64,000 nucleotides of DNA from NCBI RefSeq assembly GCF_900114355.1, contig NZ_FOSS01000001.1, forward strand, positions 186,001 to 250,000, written 5' to 3'. Below, in pieces: positions 1-8,812 of the stretch. This DNA is from Lysobacter sp. cf310 (lineage in GTDB: Bacteria > Pseudomonadota > Gammaproteobacteria > Xanthomonadales > Xanthomonadaceae). Under the pieces are notes generated by a model. The model was not told the origin of the DNA. It was given only the letters and a program-made list of their open reading frames with translations, and searched no databases. Position 1 is the stretch's first letter; each line of letters starts with the position of its first letter. A program made the translations under genes and the position numbers.

Positions 1-206
1 CTGCCGGTGAGCTTGGACAGGCGGTTGAGCAGCGGCAGGCCGAACGCGGCGGTCTTGCCGGTACCGGTCTGGGCGCCGCCCAGCAGATCGTGACCGGCCA
101 TGGCCAGCGGGATCGCTTCGGCCTGGATCGGGGTCGGGGTGTTGTAATTCTGCTCGACGAGCGCGCGCAGCAACGCGGGCGCAAGCCCGAGGGATTCAAA
201 CGTCAT
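1..206 (-). CDS. rhlE: DEAD-box RNA helicase, N-terminal part (RhlE-like); cut by window edge
   Basis: This is the first 68 codons of an ATP-dependent RNA helicase, which unwinds structured RNA in ribosome assembly, mRNA decay or cold adaptation. Read on the minus strand, the protein starts MTFESLGL. It shows the Q motif region ([13 protein letters not shown]) and then the Walker A motif I ([16 protein letters not shown]), which is diagnostic for DEAD-box helicases. The rest, including the DEAD motif itself, lies outside the window. The RhlE assignment rests on the wording of this N-terminus and is less certain than the family. The gene is divergent from the autotransporter at 761. Confidence 0.85.
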   Translation of the reverse strand, partial: MTFESLGLAPALLRALVEQNYNTPTPIQAEAIPLAMAGHDLLGGAQTGTGKTAAFGLPLLNRLSKLTG

Positions 207-760
207 GTGGAACTCCAAGTACTAAGGATCCGCGGACCGGAGTCGCGGAGTCACTCGGAGCGTTCCCTAGAACCGCGCTGCGAGTAATCGAAATGACGGT
301 GCCGGATGCTCCGGACCGTGTCGGCGCTACGAAAGACGTGCGGGATAAAGCCGATCGCCTAAGAGCATTGGGCTCTTGCGATGCGGCGGGCAACCTGGGA
401 AACGTACCCCTTGCGGGGAGGCAGCCGTGCGCTGAACAGGCGGCACTGTACGCGAAAGCCGCCGCTACCGCCAGCGCTAAATTCTTGTCGGGCTTGGAAA
501 AACGTGCGCGGCCGGCGCGGCCCCGAGCGGACGGGCGCCGGCCCGCCAGCGTGCCTGCCGGCCGTACAGGGGGCTCCACGGCCCCCTAGCGCTGGCACCG
601 CCCCGCCTCCTCCAGAGCGGCCGCGGCGCAAGCTAAATGCACGCTAAATACTCACTGAATGTGCTACAGAGGCGGCGTCGCCGCAGGACGCGAGCCACCG
701 CTGGCTGCGACGCCGCCCGACCTTGCCCGATCTTCCCCCAATCGGTTTCAGGAGGCTTTC
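207..760. other. Intergenic region between divergent helicase and autotransporter genes
   Basis: This 554-base gap has short open frames on both strands, but none with a recognisable protein or ribosome-binding site. It must hold the two divergent promoters; I could not assign -10/-35 boxes with confidence. A short direct repeat, gctaaat followed 11 bases later by a second gctaaat (about 632-650), lies in an AT-richer patch and is the best place to look for the autotransporter promoter. Confidence 0.4.
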
Positions 761-3304
761 ATGGATGTCGCGCCCGTCGGCCGACCGCATGCGCTGGCCA
801 TCGCCATCGTCGCCGCGCTGTTCGCCCTACCCCCGCTCACCGCCCGTGCGACTTGCACGCCCGCGCCCACCTCCGGCGACGACATCATCAACTGCGACGG
901 CAGCGCGCCCGATCCCACGCCCTCGCTGGTCCTCAGCGGTGGCGGCAGCGACCGCGTCACGGTGACGGGCGGCACGATCAGCGGCGTGGTCACCTTCGGC
1001 ACCCGCAACGACGGCTTCAGCATCAGCGACGGCATCGTCGGCGGCCTGATCGACCAGGGCTCGGGCCAGGACAGTTTCAGCATGACCGGCGGCACCATCC
1101 AGGCCCTGGATCAGGGCGCCGATCGCGACACCGCGGTGATCCGCGGCGGCCGCATCATCGGCGCGTTCAACGAAGGCGACGTGGTCGACATGAGCGGCGG
1201 GCGGATCGGCTCGGTCAATCTGCGCGTCGGCGACAACATCATGAACATGAGCGGCGGCAGCATCGACGGCGTGCTCAACGCCGAGCAAGGCAACGACCTG
1301 CTCAACCTCAGCGGCAGCGCCGCGATCGGCGGCAACGTCGACTTCGGCAACGGCAACAACACCCTCAACATAGCCGGCGGCAGCGTCGCCGGCAGCCTGC
1401 TCACCGGCGCCGGCAGCGACGCCTTGAGCTGGGCCAACGCGGGCACGGTCGGCGGCAGCATCTCGCTGGGCGCGGGCAACGACAGCGCCGCGCTACGCAA
1501 TCTGACGGCGGCGGCGATCGCCGAGGTCGATGCCTTCGATGGCGGCGCCGGCTCGGACCGCCTGCTGTTCGCCAACGCCACGGTCGCCGGCGTGTCGCGG
1601 CTGCGCAATTGGGAAACCCTGGACCTCAACACCGGCACCCGTCTCACGCTCGATGCGGACCTGGTGCTCGGCGACGCCGGCACCGGCGGCGGCGCCCTCA
1701 ACATCGACGCCACCAGCACCCTGCTGGTCAGCGGCGCGCGCTCGTTGCGGCCGTTCGGCGCCGGCCAGTTCGGCAACCTCAACAACGCCGGCTACATCGA
1801 TCTCGGCGTCGGCGGCGCGGTCGCCGGCGACAGCCTCACGGTGATCGGCAACTACATCGGCAACGGCGGGCAGTTGCATCTGCAGACCGTATTGGGCGCC
1901 GACAACTCGGCCTCCGACAAACTGGTGATCTCCAACGGCCTGGCCAGCGGCAGCACCTCGATGCGGGTGACCAACCTCGGCGGCAGCGGTGCGCAGACCC
2001 TGACCAACGGAATCCTGGTGGTGCAGGCCATCGCCGGCGCGCAGACCCAGGCCGGCGCCTTCACGCTGGCGCAACCGGTCGCGGCCGGCGCCTTCGAGTA
2101 CCTGCTGTTCCGCGGCGGCGTCGATGCCGGCACACAGGACAACTGGTACCTGCGCTCGTACTCGGTGGCGCCACCGCCGCCGGTGCCGCCGCCGCCCCCG
2201 CCGGTGACGCCACCGCCACCGCCGGAACCCCCGCCGCCGCCGCCCGCGCCACCGGTGGTGCCGCCGCCTCCGCCGACCCCACCCGCGCCGCCTCCGCCGC
2301 AGCCGCCGGAACCGCCGCCGCCCGCACCGCCGACACCGCCGGTGGGCGCAGATCCGATTCCGCTCTACCGTCCGGAAACCGCGGTGTACAGCGCGCTGCC
2401 GGCGCTGGTGCGCATCAACGGCCTGACCACGATCGGCAGCTTCCACGAACGTCAGGGCGAGCAGCGGCTGCTAGGACACGACGGCGGTTTCGACGCCGGT
2501 TGGCTGCGCGCCTACGGCGAGAGCACGCGCCAGCGCTGGGACGGTGCGGCGCGTCCGCGCTTCGACGGCGACCTCAGCGGCCTGCAGTTGGGCGTGGATC
2601 TGTACGCGGGCGAGCGCGACGGCGGCGGCAGCGATCGCTACGGCCTGTTCGTCGGCGTCGGCCGCGGCCGCGGCGATGTCGACGGTTTCGCGATCGGGCG
2701 CATGCAGCGCGTCGGCCGACTCGATCTCGACAGCCGCAGCCTGGGCGTGTACTGGACGCGCATCGGCGAGCGCGGCCGCTACTTCGACGCGGTGCTGCTG
2801 GGTTCGCGCCTGGACGCCAAAGTGCGTTCCGACCGCGGCCTGGGCTCGGACGTCGACGGTTCGCAGTTCATCGCCTCGCTGGAAGGCGGCTGGCCGATCG
2901 CGCTGGGCGAACGCCTGGTGCTGGAGCCGCAGGCGCAGTTGGTCTGGCAACACAGCTCGCTGGACGACACCGCCGACGCGTTCTCCAGCGTGAGCTTCGA
3001 CGCCGGAGACGGCCTCAGCGCCCGCGTCGGCGCGCGCCTGCACGGCGCCAACGCGGATGCGAGCTGGCGCCCCTACCTCAAGCTCAACCTGTGGAGCGAG
3101 CTGGGCAGCGACGACGACACCCGCTTCGGCGGCGACCGCATCCGCACCGAGAGCCGCGCCGACTCGGTCGAATTCGGCGCCGGCCTGGTCGGGCGGCTGT
3201 CGCCGGGCGTCGGCCTGTATTTCGTCGCCGACTACAGCCACGAGCTGTCGGGCGAGGAGCACCGCAGCGTGCAGGGCCATGCAGGATTGCGCGTGGACTG
3301 GTAG
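761..3304 (+). CDS. Classical autotransporter (type Va) with beta-solenoid passenger
   Basis: This is an 847-residue surface protein. The start at 761 is chosen because aggagg lies just upstream and a signal peptide follows directly (hydrophobic ALAIAIVAALFALPPL, cleavage near ARA-TC). An in-frame start at 659 would bury the signal. Residues about 40-250 form degenerate repeats of about 20 residues around a [S/T]GG-x-I-x-G core alternating with G-x-G-[S/N]-D, as expected for a beta-helix passenger. A Pro-rich linker spans about residues 468-527. The C-terminal ~270 residues look like an autotransporter beta-barrel (GWLRAYGES to the end) and finish in Trp, the usual outer-membrane targeting residue. 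The Sec system would export it and the barrel would insert via BAM. No protease or esterase motif was seen in the passenger, so its role (adhesion or other) is open. Confidence 0.88.
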   Translation: MDVAPVGRPHALAIAIVAALFALPPLTARATCTPAPTSGDDIINCDGSAPDPTPSLVLSGGGSDRVTVTGGTISGVVTFGTRNDGFSISDGIVGGLIDQGSGQDSFSMTGGTIQALDQGADRDTAVIRGGRIIGAFNEGDVVDMSGGRIGSVNLRVGDNIMNMSGGSIDGVLNAEQGNDLLNLSGSAAIGGNVDFGNGNNTLNIAGGSVAGSLLTGAGSDALSWANAGTVGGSISLGAGNDSAALRNLTAAAIAEVDAFDGGAGSDRLLFANATVAGVSRLRNWETLDLNTGTRLTLDADLVLGDAGTGGGALNIDATSTLLVSGARSLRPFGAGQFGNLNNAGYIDLGVGGAVAGDSLTVIGNYIGNGGQLHLQTVLGADNSASDKLVISNGLASGSTSMRVTNLGGSGAQTLTNGILVVQAIAGAQTQAGAFTLAQPVAAGAFEYLLFRGGVDAGTQDNWYLRSYSVAPPPPVPPPPPPVTPPPPPEPPPPPPAPPVVPPPPPTPPAPPPPQPPEPPPPAPPTPPVGADPIPLYRPETAVYSALPALVRINGLTTIGSFHERQGEQRLLGHDGGFDAGWLRAYGESTRQRWDGAARPRFDGDLSGLQLGVDLYAGERDGGGSDRYGLFVGVGRGRGDVDGFAIGRMQRVGRLDLDSRSLGVYWTRIGERGRYFDAVLLGSRLDAKVRSDRGLGSDVDGSQFIASLEGGWPIALGERLVLEPQAQLVWQHSSLDDTADAFSSVSFDAGDGLSARVGARLHGANADASWRPYLKLNLWSELGSDDDTRFGGDRIRTESRADSVEFGAGLVGRLSPGVGLYFVADYSHELSGEEHRSVQGHAGLRVDW

Positions 3305-3379
3305 AAAGGGTCGTAGCCGCGCGTCCGCCGGGCGCGCGGCGCGGCAATGCCGGATCCACCGCAGCCTGGGGAGCGGGCC

Positions 3380-3736
3380 ATGGACAATCGCAGTCTCGCC
3401 ACCACCGCACGCACGCTGATGGCGAGCGTGTTCATCGTCATGGGCCTGTACCGCCTGCTCACCGCCTGGGGCGGCACCGCGACGCCGACCGCGACCCTGG
3501 TGTTCAGCGCGGTCGAGCTGGTGCTGGGCCTGCTGATCGCCAGCGGCTGGAAGCTGCGCTGGACGGCCGGTCTGGCGGCCCTGCTGATGGCGGCGGACGC
3601 GGCGATGTCGCACCCGTTCTGGAGCCTGGCCGGGGCCGAGCGCGGCGCCCAGCTGCTGCACTTCATGAAGAACGTGGGCATGATCGGCGGCCTGCTCCTG
3701 CTGATCGCGCACGCCGGCCACCCGCCGCGGCGCTGA
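3380..3736 (+). CDS. DoxX-like small membrane protein
   Basis: This is a 118-residue integral membrane protein with about four hydrophobic segments, compatible with the DoxX/DoxD-like family. Members are associated with redox or thiol stress, but no catalytic residue can be assigned here. The start MDNRSLA at 3380 is preferred over an upstream ATG at 3347 because ggggag precedes it at good spacing. It lies 75 bases after the autotransporter and only 13 bases before the LtrA-family gene, so it is probably cotranscribed with the latter. Family assignment rests on size and topology more than on motifs. Confidence 0.65.
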   Translation: MDNRSLATTARTLMASVFIVMGLYRLLTAWGGTATPTATLVFSAVELVLGLLIASGWKLRWTAGLAALLMAADAAMSHPFWSLAGAERGAQLLHFMKNVGMIGGLLLLIAHAGHPPRR

Positions 3737-3749
3737 GCGGGACCGCCGC

Positions 3750-4940
3750 ATGAGCGCCGCCGTCCGTTCGCTGCTGCGCGATCGCAACGCCCACGAGCAC
3801 GGTCGCGTGACCATGGTCGAGCTGTTCTTCGACCTGGTGTTCGTGTTCGCGGTCACCCAGCTCTCGCACACCCTGCTCGCGCATCTGAGCCTGCTCGGCG
3901 CGATGCAGACCCTGCTGCTGTTCCTGGCCGTGTGGTGGGTGTGGATCTACACCTCCTGGTGCACCAACTGGCTGGATCCGGACACCGCCCCGGTACGTCT
4001 GCTGCTGTTCGCGCTGATGCTGGGCGGACTGCTGTTGTCGAGTTCGCTGCCGGAGGCGTTCGGCGAGCGCGGCCTGTTATTCGCCGCGGCTTACGCCTCG
4101 ATGCAGGTCGGGCGCACGCTGTTCATGGTGTTCGCGCTGCGCGGCGTGCATCCGGTCCTGTTCCGCAATTTCCTGCGCATCGCGGTGTGGCTGATGGTCT
4201 CGGGCACGCTGTGGATCGCCGGCGGCCTGGCCGCCGGCGAAGCGCGTTTCGCCTGGTGGGCGGGCGCGCTGCTGATCGAGTTCTGCGGGCCGATCGCGTT
4301 CTACTGGGTACCGGGCCTGGGCCGTTCGAGCATCGGCGATTGGGACGTGGACGGCGGCCACCTGGCCGAGCGCTGCGCACTGTTCGTGATCATCGCCTTG
4401 GGCGAATCGATCCTGGTCACAGGCGCGACCTTCGCCGGACTGCCGCTGGATGCCGAGCATACGGCCGCGTTCGTGATCGCCTTCGTCGGCAGCGTGGCGA
4501 TGTGGTGGCTGTACTTCGACAGCGGCGCCGAACGCGCCAGCCATCGCATCGCCCATGCCGCCGATCCCGGCCGTCAGGCGCGCATGGCCTACACCTACCT
4601 GCACCTGCTGATCGTGGCCGGCATCATCGTCTGCGCGGTCGCCGACGAGATCGTGCTGATGCATCCGGGCCATGCCGACAGCGCCGGCATCGCGGCGATC
4701 CTCGGCGGCCCCGCGCTCTACCTGCTCGGCAACGCGCTGTTCAAATGGACGACGAACGACCGTCGGACTCCGCCCTTGTCGCATCTGGCGGGTCTGGTTC
4801 TGTTGCTGGCGACGGCGCTGACGGCGCGGCCCCTGCATCTGTCGGCGCTGGCGCTGGGCGGCGCCACCACCGCGATCCTGGTGCTGGTGGCGGCGTGGGA
4901 GTGGCTGGCGTTGCGGCGCGCGCTGCAGCCGTCGCACTGA
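3750..4940 (+). CDS. Low-temperature-requirement A (LtrA) family membrane protein
   Basis: This is a 396-residue polytopic membrane protein. The N-terminus carries the characteristic motif VELFFDLVFVFAVTQLSH of the LtrA family, followed by alternating hydrophobic segments (about ten to twelve). LtrA was named for growth of Listeria at low temperature, but the biochemical function of the family is unknown. The length is typical. It follows the DoxX-like gene by 13 bases on the same strand, which suggests a two-gene unit of membrane proteins. The next gene is convergent. Confidence 0.85.
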   Translation: MSAAVRSLLRDRNAHEHGRVTMVELFFDLVFVFAVTQLSHTLLAHLSLLGAMQTLLLFLAVWWVWIYTSWCTNWLDPDTAPVRLLLFALMLGGLLLSSSLPEAFGERGLLFAAAYASMQVGRTLFMVFALRGVHPVLFRNFLRIAVWLMVSGTLWIAGGLAAGEARFAWWAGALLIEFCGPIAFYWVPGLGRSSIGDWDVDGGHLAERCALFVIIALGESILVTGATFAGLPLDAEHTAAFVIAFVGSVAMWWLYFDSGAERASHRIAHAADPGRQARMAYTYLHLLIVAGIIVCAVADEIVLMHPGHADSAGIAAILGGPALYLLGNALFKWTTNDRRTPPLSHLAGLVLLLATALTARPLHLSALALGGATTAILVLVAAWEWLALRRALQPSH

Positions 4941-4980
4941 GCCAGGGCATCCGCGCGAACCCCTGACGCGCACGGCAAGG

Positions 4981-5000
4981 CGCGGCGCGCGCGCGCCGCG
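4981..5000. repeat. 20-bp perfect palindrome between convergent genes
   Basis: The bases cgcggcgcgcgcgcgccgcg form a perfect inverted repeat between the ends of the LtrA-family gene (plus) and the beta-CASP gene (minus). It could fold as a GC hairpin on either transcript, but no T-run follows on either strand, so it is not called a terminator. Confidence 0.5.
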
Positions 5001-5004
5001 ACGA

Positions 5005-6378
5005 TCAGACGTCCAGGCTCATGCCCGGCCGCACCAACACGGGCTTGATGCCGTAGCGTTCGCCGATCTCGCCCGCCAGCGCTTCGCGCGCCTTGTCTTC
5101 GCCGTGCACGAGGGCCAGCGGCGGATGGCCGGCGATCGCGCCGTACCACTCCATGAGTCCGTGCTGGTCGGTATGAGCGGACAAGCCGCCGACGGTGTGA
5201 CGCTGGGCATTGACGCGCACGTCGCGGCCGTGGATGCGCGCCCACTTGGCGCCATCGACCAGGCGCCGGCCGAGCGTGCCCTCGGCCTGATAGCCGACGA
5301 ATACCACCCGCGTCTCGCGCCGCTCCAAGCGTTGCCGGAAGTGATGCAGGATGCGGCCGGCGTTGGCCATGCCGGAACCGGCGATCACGATCGCGCCGCG
5401 CTCGATGCGGTTGATCGCCATCGAATCCTCGCTGGATTCGGTCAGCTGCAAGTTCGGCAGCCGGAACGGATTGGGCTGGTCGCGCCAAACCTGCTGCGCA
5501 TCCTCGTCGAACAGGTCGGCGTGGCGGTCATAGACGGCGACCACCTTGGCCGCCATCGGGCTGTCGAGGAAAATCCGCCAGCGCGCCATCTGCCACTCGT
5601 CCCAATGCTTGGCGAACCAGTACAGCAGCTCCTGGCTGCGTCCGACCGCGAACGCCGGGATCAGCACGTTGCCGCCGTCGCGCCAGGTCTCGTCCAGGAT
5701 GCGGCCGAGCTCGCGAATGGTCTCGGCGCGGTCGCGGTGCAGGCGGTCGCCGTAGGTCGACTCCATCAGCACCAGATCGGCGCTGTCGATGCGCGCCGGA
5801 TCGCGCAGAATCGGCGTGCCCTTGGGCCCCAGATCGCCGGAGAACACCAGCTTGCGGCCCTCGGCATACACCTCGACCGCGGAGGAGCCGAGGATGTGCC
5901 CGGCCTCGCGAAACGCGATTTCCACGCCGGGCAGGATCTGGCTGCGCTGGTCGTAGGGCAACGGGCGTACCCGCGCCATCGCGGCCTCGACGTCGGCCTG
6001 GGTGTACAGGGGCACGGCCTCGGGCTCGCCGTCGCGGCGCCGGCGATTGCTGCGCTCGGCTTCGCTCTCGGCGATGTGAGCCGAATCCAACAGCATGATC
6101 CGCATCAGGTCGGCGGTCGCGGCCTGGGCGTGGATGTGTCCGCGAAAACCGCGCTGGACCAGCAGCGGCACGCGGCCGATATGGTCGATATGCGCGTGGC
6201 TGATCACCAGCGCGTCCAACGCGGCAACGTCGAACGCAAACGGATCGGCGTTGCGGCGCTCGGCCTCGGGGCTGCCCTGGGTCATGCCGCAATCCAGCAG
6301 CACGCGTCGGCCGGCGGCCTCGACCTCGTGCAGCGAACCGGTGACCTCGCCGGCGGCTCCGTGGAAATGCACTTTCAT
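5005..6378 (-). CDS. Beta-CASP metallo-beta-lactamase RNA-processing family protein
   Basis: This is a 457-residue cytoplasmic protein of the CPSF73/YSH1-like beta-CASP branch of metallo-beta-lactamases, predicted zinc-dependent (ribo)nuclease. Near the N-terminus are GAAGEVTGS and the zinc motif SHAHIDHIGRVP (about residues 57-68). FSGDLG and MESTYGDR follow, then the beta-CASP region with VIAGSGMANAGR, and the C-terminal SAHTDQ motif. All metal ligands expected for an active enzyme appear present. The substrate in this organism is unknown; bacterial members of this branch are often annotated only as MBL-fold with RNA-specificity domain. It is convergent with the gene at 3750 and separated by a terminator from the paralogue cluster upstream. 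Confidence 0.88.
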   Translation of the reverse strand: MKVHFHGAAGEVTGSLHEVEAAGRRVLLDCGMTQGSPEAERRNADPFAFDVAALDALVISHAHIDHIGRVPLLVQRGFRGHIHAQAATADLMRIMLLDSAHIAESEAERSNRRRRDGEPEAVPLYTQADVEAAMARVRPLPYDQRSQILPGVEIAFREAGHILGSSAVEVYAEGRKLVFSGDLGPKGTPILRDPARIDSADLVLMESTYGDRLHRDRAETIRELGRILDETWRDGGNVLIPAFAVGRSQELLYWFAKHWDEWQMARWRIFLDSPMAAKVVAVYDRHADLFDEDAQQVWRDQPNPFRLPNLQLTESSEDSMAINRIERGAIVIAGSGMANAGRILHHFRQRLERRETRVVFVGYQAEGTLGRRLVDGAKWARIHGRDVRVNAQRHTVGGLSAHTDQHGLMEWYGAIAGHPPLALVHGEDKAREALAGEIGERYGIKPVLVRPGMSLDV

Positions 6379-6450
6379 CGCGATGCTCCGAGGGCGGGGC
6401 CGGTTCGGTCGTAGTCCGCACCATCGCGCATGCGCGCGGGCTCCACAAGA

Positions 6451-6479
6451 CCGAAGGCCCGCACTGGGCGGGCCTTCGG
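6451..6479 (-). terminator. Rho-independent-type hairpin after paralogue 1
   Basis: The stem is ccgaaggcccgc / gcgggccttcgg, 12 bp with a short loop, just downstream of the 6502-7488 gene. The same GGCCCGC stem recurs after the other two paralogues. No strong T-run follows, so efficiency is uncertain. Confidence 0.6.
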
Positions 6480-6501
6480 GATAAATCCTGTGGACTTGGA
6501 C

Positions 6502-7488
6502 TCAGCGGCCCGGGACGCGGCAGCAACGAGCGGTCGCGGTGACCGTTCCGGCCGAGGCACTGTCGTTGACCATGTTGCAATGCGAGGTCCAGCTACCCGC
6601 CACGCGCATGCCGAAGATCGAAGGACGGCACTGCGTTTCGACCGCCGTATAGCCCGCGGGGCAGGTACCCGCGAAGGCGTTGCCAGCCGCGCCCGCAGCG
6701 AGGTTGAGCACCGTGCCGTCGACTTCGACGCACTGCAGCGCGGTCGCTTCCGGGTTGATGAAGTAGCCGACGATGTCGCCGATCAGATGGGTCTGGGCGA
6801 AGGAATACACGCTCAGCTCATTGGCCGACGCGCCCTGGTCCAAGGACACCGTAGCCAGGTTGGCGACGACGGCGCCGGCGACGTAGTTGACGTTCGAGGA
6901 CAGCGGCTGGGTGCCGCCGAACGGGAACGCCGTGATGTAGCCCGCGCCGCTGGGCGTCACCACCGTAAGATTGATGGCTGCCGCAGCAAAGGAACCGGCC
7001 GCGCCGACGCCGTTGCAGTTGCTGGCGCTGCCGCCCTGGAAGCTGTAGTCGGACACGGCGGTGACATCGAAACTGCGCACGGTGTTGGCGGCGATCGCGC
7101 CACCGGCGAGGCGCGTGTCGAACAAGCGGCAGGGGGCTACCGGCACGAAGACCAGATCGGTCGCCGCGTCACCCAATGCATTGGGCGTAACCTCGGGGCC
7201 GGCCTTGCTGGCCACCCGCGGGCCGAGCAGCGCGGTATTCATGGCATCGAAGTTGGACGCATCCGCAGCGCTTTGCAGCGCGCTCATCGGCGCCTTGGCG
7301 AACACCGGCCCCATCTCCTTCGCCCAGGTGCCCATATCCTCGCGATAGGCCTCCTGCACGTACGGGCCCCACTTCTTCACGACCTGATAAACGAGTTCGC
7401 CACGCGCACCGCGACCGGCGGCATCGGCCGGTTGCGACAGCAGAGGTGCAAGCGCGAACAGACCAGCGGCCAGAATCAACTTGTTCAT
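6502..7488 (-). CDS. Secreted protein of unknown function, paralogue 1 of 3
   Basis: This is a 328-residue exported protein with a signal peptide (MNKLILAAGLFALAPLLSQPADA). After it comes a helical segment ending in WGPYVQEAYREDM...FDAMN. A beta-rich core follows with the phrase VPVAPCRLFDTR, then INLTVVTPSGAGYITAFP, SSNVNY and a closing DIVGYF. From memory, this VAPCR-DTR ... SNVN ... DVVGYF module recurs in cell-surface proteins of actinobacteria and some proteobacteria; its function is unknown to me. The Cys-containing tail has CPAGYT and ends CCRVPGR, with six Cys shared with the paralogues. It has its own leader and terminator, so it is probably transcribed alone. Not recognised as any named protein. 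Confidence 0.8.
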   Translation of the reverse strand: MNKLILAAGLFALAPLLSQPADAAGRGARGELVYQVVKKWGPYVQEAYREDMGTWAKEMGPVFAKAPMSALQSAADASNFDAMNTALLGPRVASKAGPEVTPNALGDAATDLVFVPVAPCRLFDTRLAGGAIAANTVRSFDVTAVSDYSFQGGSASNCNGVGAAGSFAAAAINLTVVTPSGAGYITAFPFGGTQPLSSNVNYVAGAVVANLATVSLDQGASANELSVYSFAQTHLIGDIVGYFINPEATALQCVEVDGTVLNLAAGAAGNAFAGTCPAGYTAVETQCRPSIFGMRVAGSWTSHCNMVNDSASAGTVTATARCCRVPGR

Positions 7489-7750
7489 GGTGTATCCCCT
7501 TTAGGTTCGAAGCGCGGGTCGGGTCCCCCTTGGACCCGATCGCCGACACTTCAAAGGGACGAGAACCACATGAAAAAGAGGACATCTGTCACGCTTTCAG
7601 GCGCTACGCGTAGCGAGGAATCCAGCGGGACTTAGGGGTTTATGCCCATCCGTGCCGACTCGCCGATTGCCTGCAAACGTTTGCAGACACGGTTCACCAC
7701 GCGCGGCATAAGGGCTAACCCCAGGCATCGCCATCGCCGACATCCACAAA
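7489..7750. other. Upstream region of paralogue 1 with LacI-type palindrome
   Basis: This gap holds the leader and promoter region of the 6502-7488 gene. The bases next to its start (ggggataca on the coding strand, and further upstream the gggtcc hairpin-like stretch) are nearly identical to those in front of paralogue 2, so the duplication included the 5' leader. A 16-bp palindrome lies at 7671-7686. No convincing gene is present. Confidence 0.6.
7671..7686. promoter_or_regulatory. Perfect palindrome resembling a LacI/GalR-family operator
   Basis: The bases ctgcaaacgtttgcag are perfectly palindromic and contain TGNAANCGNTTNCA, the general operator pattern of LacI/GalR regulators with the central CG. 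It lies about 185 bases upstream of the start of paralogue 1 (minus strand) and about 65 bases from the terminator of paralogue 2. No LacI-family regulator is encoded in the window, so the partner is unknown. The match is seen directly; binding is inferred. Confidence 0.4.
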
Positions 7751-7781
7751 GCGAAAGGCCCGCGCATGGCGGGCCTTTCGC
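7751..7781 (-). terminator. Terminator hairpin after paralogue 2
   Basis: The stem gcgaaaggcccgc / gcgggcctttcgc is 13 bp with a 4-5 base loop, 33 bases downstream of the paralogue 2 stop. It shares its core with the hairpins at 6451 and 9059. Confidence 0.7.
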
Positions 7782-7813
7782 GTATGGCGCTTGCTTCGAC
7801 CAGGCGGCTGCGG

Positions 7814-8812
7814 TTACAGGCGACCCGGCACGCGGCAGCAGTCGGCGAAGGCGACGACGTTCATCGCCACCGCGCTCTCGTTCGCCCACGAGCAGTAGTG
7901 CACCGCGCCGTTGGGGTACGAGCTCACGACACGACCGCTGTAGCTGGCCGAATAGCAGTCGCCACCGGTCATGGAGTAGCCGGCCGGACACGCCGGCGAA
8001 GGCGCGTTCAAGGTACCGCTGGCGGCGAGGGTGTGCGAGGTCTGCACTCGGGTGCAATCCAGTGCCGTCGCCTGCGGGGTGATGAAGTAGCCGACGATGT
8101 CGCCGATCACGTGAGTCTGGGCGAACGAATAGATGCTCAACTCATTGGCCGATGAGCCCTGGTCCAATGCCACCGTGGCGAGGTTGGCGACGACGGCGCC
8201 CGCGACGTAGTTGACGTTCGAGGACACCGGCTGGGTGCCGCCGAACGGGAACGCGGTGATGTAACCCGCGCCACTGGGCGTGACCACGGTGAGGTTGATC
8301 GCCGCCGCCGCGAACGAACCGGCCGCGCCGGCGCCGTTGCAGTTGCTGGCGGCGCCGCCCTGGAAGCTATAGTCGGCCACCGCTGTGACATCGAAACTGC
8401 GTACGCTGTTGGCCGGAATCGCGCCACCGGCCAGACGGGTGTCGAACAGGCGACACGGCGTTACCGGCACGAACACCAGGTCGGTGGCGAGGTCGCCCAG
8501 CGCGTTCGGCGTGACCCCGGCGCCGGCCTTGCTGGTCACGTTCGGGCCGAGCAGCGCCGTGTTCATGGCATCGAAGTTGGATGCGTCGGCGGCGCTCTGC
8601 AGCGCACTCATCGGCGCCTTGGCGAAGATCGGCCCCATTTCCTTGGCCCAGGCGCTCATGTCCTCGCGATAGGCTTCCTGCACGTACGGCCCCCACTTCT
8701 TCACGACCTGATAGACGAGCTCGCCACGCGCACCGCGACCGGCGGCATCGGCCGGCTGCGACAGCAGCGGCGCAAGCGCGAACAACCCTGCCGCCAGAAT
8801 CAACTTCTTCAT
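7814..8812 (-). CDS. Secreted protein of unknown function, paralogue 2 of 3
   Basis: This 332-residue protein is very similar to the 6502-7488 product through the signal peptide (MKKLILAAGLFALAPLLSQ), the helical segment and the beta core (VFVPVTPCRLFDTR, INLTVVTPSGAGY, SFAQTHVIGDIVGYF). It differs in the tail, where CPAGYSMTGGDC, SYPNGAVHYC and CCRVPGRL replace the paralogue 1 sequence. The start at 8812 fits the signal peptide and a conserved ggggatac leader; an upstream in-frame start at 8962 would precede the signal and is rejected. The close similarity to its neighbour implies recent tandem duplication. The function is unknown. Confidence 0.8.
   Translation of the reverse strand: MKKLILAAGLFALAPLLSQPADAAGRGARGELVYQVVKKWGPYVQEAYREDMSAWAKEMGPIFAKAPMSALQSAADASNFDAMNTALLGPNVTSKAGAGVTPNALGDLATDLVFVPVTPCRLFDTRLAGGAIPANSVRSFDVTAVADYSFQGGAASNCNGAGAAGSFAAAAINLTVVTPSGAGYITAFPFGGTQPVSSNVNYVAGAVVANLATVALDQGSSANELSIYSFAQTHVIGDIVGYFITPQATALDCTRVQTSHTLAASGTLNAPSPACPAGYSMTGGDCYSASYSGRVVSSYPNGAVHYCSWANESAVAMNVVAFADCCRVPGRL

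Noticed and set aside
293..589. Small open frame in the gap upstream of the autotransporter
   Set aside because: No ribosome-binding site, no recognisable pattern, and open frames occur there on both strands by GC bias alone.
637..3753. 1038-codon open frame overlapping the autotransporter in another frame
   Set aside because: The translation is Arg/Gly/His-rich low complexity, typical of the shifted frame of a GC-rich gene. The autotransporter frame has signal peptide, repeats and barrel.
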